NCBI GenBank assembly: GCA_029556545.1
Contig: JAKQEQ010000042.1
Location: 164,995-228,994 of the forward strand
Length of the DNA: 64,000 bases
Direction: 5' to 3'
Source: Candidatus Hydrogenedentota bacterium
Lineage (GTDB): Bacteria > Hydrogenedentota > Hydrogenedentia > Hydrogenedentales > JAGMZX01
Shown: piece by piece, positions 58,321 to 64,000 of the stretch
How positions within the stretch are numbered: position 1 is the first letter of the stretch
Layout of the letters: each line of letters begins with the position of its first letter
Translations under genes and position numbers: made by a program
Notes under the pieces: generated by a model
Told to the model about the DNA's origin: nothing
Database searches by the model: none
Seen by the model: only the letters and a program-made list of their open reading frames with translations

Positions 58321-60084
58321 CTAAGCGGCCCCCATCTTGTCGCGAAGCTCGCGCTCGACCCCGACCTTCTCCTCTAATAACGCCATTACGCGATCCTGGT
58401 CGTGCGCCCGCTCCGCTTCGCGGATCGCCGCCTGCAACGCTTCGGCCCGAGCAGTAAGCGCGTTCTTCTGAATTCCTGTGATTCGTCCTTTCACAATGCT
58501 CTCGGCTGACGCGCCGCGCGGCGGCTCCGAGGTGGCCGCGGCGGAATATAAGACCCCCGCCATACTATTCCCAAGAACATGGCCAAGTTCCTCGAATCCG
58601 GCTTCCGTTTTCAGTATGCGGGCCAGCACATCCCTCACAGGATCCCCCTCAAGGGGTATGCTCTGTAACGCTTCCCGGACCTGATCGCGAAGCGGCTCAC
58701 TGTGCAGCAACGCCGCGATAAAGTCAACATCGTCCTTCCGCGGCCGGAACGCGGGATCCGTCTTCTGGACCGGCGCCGGGCGATCGCTGGTCCGCCGCGA
58801 TCGCTCAAATTCGCCTCGAAAAGACCATTCATTCAGACCCAACTCCCGGGCGCCACGTTTCAGATACTCATCCAGACGCAACTGGTCCTCGATGTACCGC
58901 AGCACCGCGAAGAGGTCCCGCGCCACCGCTGACTTGCCCTCGATGGTCCGCAGCCGATTCTCATTCATGCGCACGAAGAACGTGACAAAATCAGGCGCTT
59001 CCTCGATACGCCCGAGAAACGCCTCGGGGCCGGCCTCGCGGATGAAATCATCCGGGTCCTGCCCGCTCGGCAGGGCGGTGGCGCGCACCTGCAGCCCGGC
59101 GGCGACCAGGACACCGATTCCGCGCAGGGCAGCCTGAATGCCAGCCGCGTCGCCGTCGTAAACGACGACCACTTCGGGCACGTAGCGGCGCATCAAGGCG
59201 GCTTGCTCCGAGGTCAGGGCGGTGCCGCACGTGGCGACTACGTGTTCGATGCCGGCGTCGAAACAACGCAGCAAATCCATGTAACCTTCGACCAGCAACG
59301 CGCGGCTCTCGCGGCGCAACGCCTCGCGCGCCTCATGCAGACCGTAGAGGACTCGACTCTTCTTGTAGATTAACGTTTCAGGCGAGTTGATGTATTTCGC
59401 CTCGCCGCTTTCGAGAGCGCGACCGCCGAACGCCACCGTGTTCCCCGTTACATCGCGAATCGGAAACATCAGCCGATCCCGGAAGGCGTCGTACCACGAG
59501 CCGCGGTCGCCGTGCTTGAACAAGCCGGACGCCTCGATAATGTCCTGGGCAAAGGGTTTCTTCCGCGCGGCATCGAGCAGGCTTGACCACCCCTGCGGCG
59601 CGTAGCCAAGGCCGAAGCGCTCGGCCGTGGCGCTCTTCAACTGTCGCGTCTGTAAGTAGTGGCGGCCACGGCTGCCCTGGAGCGGATTGCCCAGTGTTTC
59701 CCGGAAGTAGTGTTCGGCGAACCGGCACAGTTCGAGCGTCCGCGTGCGCAACAAGTCGGACCTCGGGTCCGCTTCCTTGAACGCCGGCAGCCGCACGCCG
59801 CCCCGGTCGGCAAGTTTCCGCAGACCTTCGATGAAGCTCAGGCCTTCATATTCCATCAGGAACGACAGCGCGTCGCCGCCTTTGCCGCAACCGAAGCAGT
59901 GGTACATCTGCCGGTCCCGGCTTACCACAAAAGACGGCGTCTTCTCCGTATGAAACGGGCACAGCGCCTTGAATCGCGACCCCGCCGGCTTCAGTTCCAG
60001 ATAGCCGCCGATCACGTCGACGATGTCGACCGCCGCGAGTACTTCCGCGATGTGATCGCGATTATACTTCTGGGCACCCGCCAT
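58321..60084 (-). CDS. dnaG: DNA primase
   Basis: 587 aa, full length. It synthesises RNA primers for replication. The N-terminal zinc-binding domain is [14 protein letters not shown] ... [13 protein letters not shown] (Cys-His-Cys-Cys). The Toprim catalytic core contains [18 protein letters not shown] and [18 protein letters not shown], with the acidic triad. The C-terminal helicase-binding domain spans roughly 430-587. ATG start at the standard N terminus. A consensus promoter lies 135-163 bp upstream. It precedes rpoD on the same strand; rpsU is not present upstream. Confidence 0.96.
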   Translation of the reverse strand: MAGAQKYNRDHIAEVLAAVDIVDVIGGYLELKPAGSRFKALCPFHTEKTPSFVVSRDRQMYHCFGCGKGGDALSFLMEYEGLSFIEGLRKLADRGGVRLPAFKEADPRSDLLRTRTLELCRFAEHYFRETLGNPLQGSRGRHYLQTRQLKSATAERFGLGYAPQGWSSLLDAARKKPFAQDIIEASGLFKHGDRGSWYDAFRDRLMFPIRDVTGNTVAFGGRALESGEAKYINSPETLIYKKSRVLYGLHEAREALRRESRALLVEGYMDLLRCFDAGIEHVVATCGTALTSEQAALMRRYVPEVVVVYDGDAAGIQAALRGIGVLVAAGLQVRATALPSGQDPDDFIREAGPEAFLGRIEEAPDFVTFFVRMNENRLRTIEGKSAVARDLFAVLRYIEDQLRLDEYLKRGARELGLNEWSFRGEFERSRRTSDRPAPVQKTDPAFRPRKDDVDFIAALLHSEPLRDQVREALQSIPLEGDPVRDVLARILKTEAGFEELGHVLGNSMAGVLYSAAATSEPPRGASAESIVKGRITGIQKNALTARAEALQAAIREAERAHDQDRVMALLEEKVGVERELRDKMGAA

Positions 60085-60218
60085 GATTCACCCAAAAAAC
60101 AAGTTGCCCCGCGCAAGTCGTTGTGTTAGAACCGATTTACGCCCTGTCGCGCGACTATGCGCTGTGGAAAATCCATGCGTAGGCATAGACCTCCCCTCGG
60201 GGGTGTCAAGACACGCGA

Positions 60219-60247
60219 ATTCTAACACCTTGCGCGCGCTGTGTCAA
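60219..60247 (-). promoter_or_regulatory. Sigma70 promoter for dnaG-rpoD
   Basis: Minus strand TTGACA (60242-60247), a 17-bp spacer and TAGAAT (60219-60224, 5 of 6). A second, weaker TTGACA (60204-60209) with TATGCC (60182-60187) lies 37 bp downstream and may be a tandem promoter. Confidence 0.65.
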
Positions 60248-60481
60248 GTGTGCATCGGGCGCGCGACCGACCGCACCGTGAATCACCGCGACGGCGAGAC
60301 TGGTCCAATCGTCGACACGGCGGACCCGCCCCGGACGCCGAAGAACTGGCCGGACCGCTGTTCCGTGGCCTATAGTAACGCTTTCTCGCGTGTTACGGGA
60401 AACGACCGCGCGTGGCGCCGGCGGCCCGTTGTGAACGGGGCGAGCGCGGCGCGAGCGTCGAAACAGGGAGCAGTGCGGCAA
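60248..60481. other. Divergent gap between dnaG promoter and phosphodiesterase gene
   Basis: Together with 60085-60247 this makes a 397-bp intergenic region. On the right side I see no small gene and no convincing plus-strand promoter (a TATAGT at 60371 lacks a -35). Confidence 0.4.
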
Positions 60482-61387
60482 ATGGGCGAGATGGTGCTTT
60501 TTCTTTTGCGTGTCGGGATTCCGGCGGCGGTCGTGGCACTGGCGGCGGGCGCGGCGGCGGGCGGCCCCGCCGATCGTCACGCCGGGTTGACGCGCGCCAC
60601 AGTACGATTATGCGCGCATCGCGGCGGTAAGGGCCTGTGGCCCGAGAGCACGCTCCTTGCATACCGAGAAGTATCGAAGCACTTTCCCAGCGTATTGCTG
60701 GAGGGCGACGCCCGGCTCACCGCGGACGGCCATATCGTCCTGATGCACGACGACACGGTGGACCGCACCACGAACGGTCAGGGCGCGGTGGCGCAATTCA
60801 CGTTGGCGGAAATCAAGGCGCTCGACGCGGGGTATCGCTTCACTCAGGACGACGGCAAGTCCTTCCCCTATCGCGGACAGGGCATCACCGTGCCCACCTT
60901 CGAGGAAGCCCTCCAGACCCTCCCGGATGCCGTATTCCTCATCGAACTCAAGAGAGGTTCCGCACTGCCCGAAGCCATGATCGCGCTGCTGCGCCGCATG
61001 AACGCGACGCAGCGCGTGATTCTTGCGTCCTTCCACGAGGCTCTGCTCCAAGTCGTGCGCAAGACCGCGCCCGAAATCGCCACCTGCTTCACCTTCGGAA
61101 GCGGCATCCGCATGCTTCAGGCGCTACGCGATGGCGATTGGGCGGCCTACACGCCGGAGGACTTATTGCTCGCGCTGCCCGACGAACTCGAACAACGTTA
61201 CGCCCTCACAGCGGAGGAAATCCGCGCCATCCAGGCGAAAGGCGTCCTCGTCCAGGTCCACACGGTAAACCGCCACGATGAGATGGTCCGCCTCCTCGAA
61301 CTCGGCGTGGACAGCATCATCACGGACTACCCCGACGTCCTGGCGGAAGTCCTCGCGCAAATCGACCGCCCTTCGCAAGGACTTTGA
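60482..61387 (+). CDS. Glycerophosphodiester phosphodiesterase, exported
   Basis: 301 aa. A signal peptide or anchor lies at 1-25 (VLFLLRVGIPAAVVALAAGA). The GDPD TIM-barrel begins RLCAHRGGKGLWPESTLLAYREV (the usual HRG...PENT is HRG...PEST). The metal/acid residues follow in LEGDARLTADGHIVLMHDDTVDRTTNG. Later strands VFLIELKRGS and VLVQVHTVNRHDEMVRLLELGVDSIITDYPD complete the barrel. It would hydrolyse glycerophosphodiesters to glycerol-3-phosphate and an alcohol in the periplasm. ATG at 60482; GGGAG lies about 11 bases upstream. An in-frame ATG three codons later is also possible. Confidence 0.9.
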   Translation: MGEMVLFLLRVGIPAAVVALAAGAAAGGPADRHAGLTRATVRLCAHRGGKGLWPESTLLAYREVSKHFPSVLLEGDARLTADGHIVLMHDDTVDRTTNGQGAVAQFTLAEIKALDAGYRFTQDDGKSFPYRGQGITVPTFEEALQTLPDAVFLIELKRGSALPEAMIALLRRMNATQRVILASFHEALLQVVRKTAPEIATCFTFGSGIRMLQALRDGDWAAYTPEDLLLALPDELEQRYALTAEEIRAIQAKGVLVQVHTVNRHDEMVRLLELGVDSIITDYPDVLAEVLAQIDRPSQGL

Positions 61388-61514
61388 GCAACAAGACAGG
61401 CCCTCCCGACCACGTCGAAAGGGCCCGTCGCACGTTCTCACCCGTCGGCGCTGGAACTCGCCGCAACGCGCGGGTTGCCATGTGAATTCGGCGTCCGCGC
61501 GCTATATCAAGACG

Positions 61515-62480
61515 CTACAGTTCAGCAAGGTCAAGCGCCCGCTGCGCCATCACCGCCCACGTCGAACTTACCGGGAACTGCTCCGATTCCGTGCCCGCCA
61601 TGTTTCCTTCCGCATTCACGCCCCGGGTGGGCGTGTAACGGACAAAGTCCACGTGTCCGTCGAGATACAGTACATTGGCGCCGCCCGGAATATGGCTGAA
61701 CAGTGCGGCCTCCTGCGCCACCACGTCCCAGATAATAGCCAACGTGGATTGCGCCTGCGCGGTGGCGGCAGGGTTATTGATGTCCGTGATCAGGAATCGT
61801 TCGATGCCTTCGCGGAGCCGATACGCCGTTATCGTTTCACCCGGAGCGATCACCGCGTTGCCCGGGTGCTGGATGGACAGGTCCGAATCGTTCTGCTTCG
61901 CCACCTCGTCATATTGTCCCGACGTAAAGGGAAGTCCTATGAGCGAGACAAACGCGCCCAGAAGCGTGTTAGGCTGCGAAATGGCCGCTAGACCGATGGG
62001 GACGGGCACCAGCCACGAGTTGTCGCGGATCGCCCAACCCAAGTAAATGTACGAGCGGTCGGACGTGTCGATTTCCGGATCGTAGCCTGGCCTGCGCGGA
62101 TCACCGTCGAGCCGCGCGAGAATCAGATTGCCGTTCACGTCCACCCATTCCCCATCGGGCGGCGTGACCAACAGCGGCAGATTCTCGGAGTCCGATGGAC
62201 AGAAAATCACATAGATGTCATTGAGGTATTCCGGATAGGTCGCCTCCATCGAAAAGAAGAAATTGCCCGCGTCCAGGGACTTCGGCGGGAAGCGCTCGCC
62301 TGGGTCTTCGTTGGCGTACATCTTCAATACGAGGCCGAGTTCCTTGAGATTGTTCTGACACGAGGCACGACGCGCGGACTCCCGCGCGCGGGCGAGGGCG
62401 GGCAGGAGAATGGCCGCCAGGATGCCGATGATCGCGATGACCACCAGCAGTTCGATGAGTGTAAAGCCTTTCTTACGCAT
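61515..62480 (-). CDS. Prepilin-like DUF1559 protein with H-X9-DG motif
   Basis: 321 aa paralogue of the 12577-13518 protein. Prepilin signal [20 protein letters not shown] at residues 5-24 with the same [21 protein letters not shown] helix after it. C-terminal signature [22 protein letters not shown]. The middle shares [18 protein letters not shown] with its paralogue's [17 protein letters not shown]. Secreted or pilus-like; function unknown. A GTAGGAG ribosome site precedes the ATG, and a strong promoter lies 73 bp upstream. It is an isolated gene. Confidence 0.92.
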   Translation of the reverse strand: MRKKGFTLIELLVVIAIIGILAAILLPALARARESARRASCQNNLKELGLVLKMYANEDPGERFPPKSLDAGNFFFSMEATYPEYLNDIYVIFCPSDSENLPLLVTPPDGEWVDVNGNLILARLDGDPRRPGYDPEIDTSDRSYIYLGWAIRDNSWLVPVPIGLAAISQPNTLLGAFVSLIGLPFTSGQYDEVAKQNDSDLSIQHPGNAVIAPGETITAYRLREGIERFLITDINNPAATAQAQSTLAIIWDVVAQEAALFSHIPGGANVLYLDGHVDFVRYTPTRGVNAEGNMAGTESEQFPVSSTWAVMAQRALDLAEL

Positions 62481-62552
62481 AGTGTTGACTCCTACCGGGT
62501 GTACACCCTGTTATGAGACCTTGCCAAAACGTGACCTGCATTCCACAGCTTC

Positions 62553-62581
62553 AGCATATCGAAAGAACAGGTCGCTGTCAA
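62553..62581 (-). promoter_or_regulatory. Sigma70 promoter of second prepilin-like gene
   Basis: Minus strand TTGACA (62576-62581), an exact 17-bp spacer and TATGCT (62553-62558, 4 of 6), in an AT-rich stretch. This is a better match than the promoter of the first paralogue. Confidence 0.65.
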
Positions 62582-62694
62582 CCCTTTCTTAGAATTATCA
62601 GGTTAAAATTGTTTTGATCATATTTCTTACTTAGAGATGCTGGGGGCAGGCGCGCTATGCCAGCCACAAACCTTGGGGAAAAAGTCGCCCGGCA

Positions 62695-63834
62695 TCACTC
62701 GATGGGAACAGACGGCGGCGCAGTCGCGACCAATCCCGACGGGACACGCTCCGGACGGCTCGGCTGTAACGAGGTGTCGGTCAAAGCATGCAGAAACGCG
62801 ATCACCGCCGCCTTTTCCTCGTTAGTGATGCGGAAGGGCCGGATGATCGGGTCGATGTTCTCCGCGGGCGGGTCGTTGGCGAGGCCGGCGCCGTCAGCAT
62901 AGAAGTCGATAATGGCGTCCAGCGTATCGAAATGGCCGTTGTGCATGTAGGGGGCGGTGACGGCCACGTTGCGGAGGGTGGAGACCTTGAACGCGCCGAA
63001 TGGGCCTTCGCCCGGCACTTTGGCGCGACCGGGGTCCGGGACGTCGTCTTCCGGCACGCCGATGACGCGGAAGCGCGTGTCGGTGAAGGTGGGCAGCGGA
63101 TGGCACTCGATGCAGCGCAGGCGCTTAGACCGGAACAGCTCGAAGCCCTGCTGTTGCTGGGCAGTCAGCGCGTCGGCATCGCCCGCCGCGAAGCGGTCGA
63201 AGGGGGCGCTAAAGCTGAGCAGGGTGCGCTCGAAGGCGGCCACGGCCTTTGCCACGTTATCGAAGGTGATCGCGTCTTGTCCGCAGCCGAAGACGCGGTC
63301 GAAGCGCGCGACATATTCGGGAATGGCGAGGAGTTCGTCCACGAGTTCGTCCGGGTCCTGGTTCATTTCATCGGGCGCCTGGATGGGGAACGGCGCCTGG
63401 TGTTCAAGCAGCGTGGCGCGGCCATCCCAGAATTGATGGGCGTTATAAGCCGCGTTCCACAGCGTGGGCGAATGCCGGCCCAGCGGCGCGCCCCCGAAAC
63501 CTTGACCCTTTCTCCGTCCGTCTGCGAGGCCGAGCTTCGGGTCGTGGCACGTAGCGCACGCCATCGAGTTGTCGCCGCTGAGAATCGGGTCGAAGAACAG
63601 GAGCCGTCCAAGTTCCACTTTTTCCGGCGTCATAGAGTTGGCGTCGAGACCCGGCATCGGCGGGAACGGGACCCGCCACGGCGTAGCCGGCGCTCCGCCC
63701 GCCGCCGACCGCGACGCCTCGGGCACGTACGCCCCGTCCTCAAACACGAAGCCGGGAATCCGCGCCCCTTCGGCGGCCATCACCGCCGCCGCAAGACCCG
63801 CAATCGCTATCAATGGAAGAATACGTCCTGGCAT
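62695..63834 (-). CDS. Di-heme cytochrome c peroxidase (CcpA/MauG family)
   Basis: 379 aa periplasmic protein. Signal peptide 1-20 (LPLIAIAGLAAAVMAAEG). Two c-type heme sites: CATCH in the first half (SMACATCHDPKLGLADGR) and CIECH in the second (LRCIECHPLPTFTDTRF). Between them are the family motifs RHSPTLWNAAYNAHQFWDGR and FDRFAAGDADALTAQQQQGFELF. The C-terminal TAPYMHNGHFDTLDAIIDFY supplies the distal Met/His region. It reduces peroxide or performs MauG-like oxidation in the periplasm. ATG start; ribosome site not strong. It stands alone, 101 bp after a gene ending at 63939. Confidence 0.92.
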   Translation of the reverse strand: MPGRILPLIAIAGLAAAVMAAEGARIPGFVFEDGAYVPEASRSAAGGAPATPWRVPFPPMPGLDANSMTPEKVELGRLLFFDPILSGDNSMACATCHDPKLGLADGRRKGQGFGGAPLGRHSPTLWNAAYNAHQFWDGRATLLEHQAPFPIQAPDEMNQDPDELVDELLAIPEYVARFDRVFGCGQDAITFDNVAKAVAAFERTLLSFSAPFDRFAAGDADALTAQQQQGFELFRSKRLRCIECHPLPTFTDTRFRVIGVPEDDVPDPGRAKVPGEGPFGAFKVSTLRNVAVTAPYMHNGHFDTLDAIIDFYADGAGLANDPPAENIDPIIRPFRITNEEKAAVIAFLHALTDTSLQPSRPERVPSGLVATAPPSVPIE

Positions 63835-63938
63835 GTCATGTCCCAGCCGCCGCGCCGCGATACCTACCCGTGGCGCATCACGCTAGCAAGAATCGGATGC
63901 ATAAGTCCACTTTGTAGGCTGTGATGCCGCCGTCGTCG

Positions 63939-64000
63939 CTATTCGTCCCGGCGCGGCCAATCGAGGTGCTTTTCCAGGAAGGCGAACGTGCCGACACCGT
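63939..64000 (-). CDS. C-terminal tail of an unidentified gene, cut by window
   Basis: Nineteen codons and a TAG are visible on the minus strand: GVGTFAFLEKHLDWPRRDE. The wording VGTFAFLEKHL recalls the last helix of alpha/beta-hydrolase or prolyl-oligopeptidase-type enzymes, but the piece is too short for a call. Open to the window end. Confidence 0.45.
   Translation of the reverse strand, partial: GVGTFAFLEKHLDWPRRDE

Noticed and set aside
1-64000. tRNA or rRNA genes
   Set aside because: I read the intergenic gaps on both strands and saw no cloverleaf with a T-loop GTTCRA signature and no rRNA-like sequence; a covariance search could still find an unusual one.

Overview
The window is a GC-rich (clearly above 60% by eye) bacterial chromosome segment densely packed with housekeeping genes. 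Traits that narrow the lineage are an FtsZ-dividing, peptidoglycan-making, Gram-negative-like cell (murC, ftsQ, ftsZ, UDP-GlcNAc 2-epimerase, several glycosyltransferases), two prepilin-like proteins of the DUF1559 / H-X9-DG type, a Tat-exported Gfo/Idh/MocA protein, a Tat-exported sulfatase and Hanks-type kinases. FtsZ argues against Planctomycetes. The combination fits a PVC-adjacent phylum such as Candidatus Hydrogenedentota or Lentisphaerae. This assignment is inferred from family content only.

Layout. 1-2870: a metallo-hydrolase, then a nucleotide-sugar epimerase / GT4 pair. 2958-4469: fused uroporphyrinogen-III methyltransferase/synthase, divergent from a murC-ftsQ-ftsZ-pilT run (4799-9516) that lacks ftsA. 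9623-11674: recG. 12577-15578: prepilin-like protein, GHMP sugar kinase, HAD phosphatase. 15599-21694 (minus strand): a signalling/envelope block with a trypsin-like protease-TPR protein, a Ser/Thr kinase, a thioredoxin-TPR-LpoB/CsgG-like fusion, a degenerate Rieske protein and a membrane protein. 21856-26326: gatCAB, rsfS and a pseudokinase-like protein. 26410-26883: two previously easily missed small genes with their own promoter. 26968-31722: ABC-F, GT2, wecB and a DUF5610-like protein. 32217-37791: the classic rpmH-rnpA-yidD-yidC-jag-mnmE string. 37826-39904: HAD hydrolase and Gfo/Idh/MocA oxidoreductase.

39952-41855 is a lower-GC island carrying a NotI-like restriction endonuclease and an N6-adenine methyltransferase. 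42048-44145 is a three-gene regulator/membrane operon (DUF2089 regulator first) driven by a perfect-consensus promoter with repeated boxes. 44392-48991 holds a beta-helix surface protein, a methyltransferase, a 40-residue hydrophobic peptide, a Nudix hydrolase and a J-domain-like pair. 49039-54191 holds a sulfatase and a four-gene run ending in a GMC oxidoreductase. 54282-56195 is a large membrane glycosyltransferase. 56430-60084 is the dnaG-rpoD operon, in which rpoD is interrupted by an in-frame TAG at a universally conserved Trp. 60482-64000: a glycerophosphodiester phosphodiesterase, a second prepilin-like protein, a di-heme peroxidase and the tail of an unidentified gene.

The most notable items are the amber codon in rpoD, the NotI-like/N6A restriction-modification island, the unannotated small genes at 26410-26773 and 46478-46600, the DUF2089 operon ending in a 15-pentad glycine repeat protein, a Rieske protein lacking one ligand, and three dispersed arrays of a 9-bp repeat (GATCCGTCC), two of which sit between perfect direct repeats.
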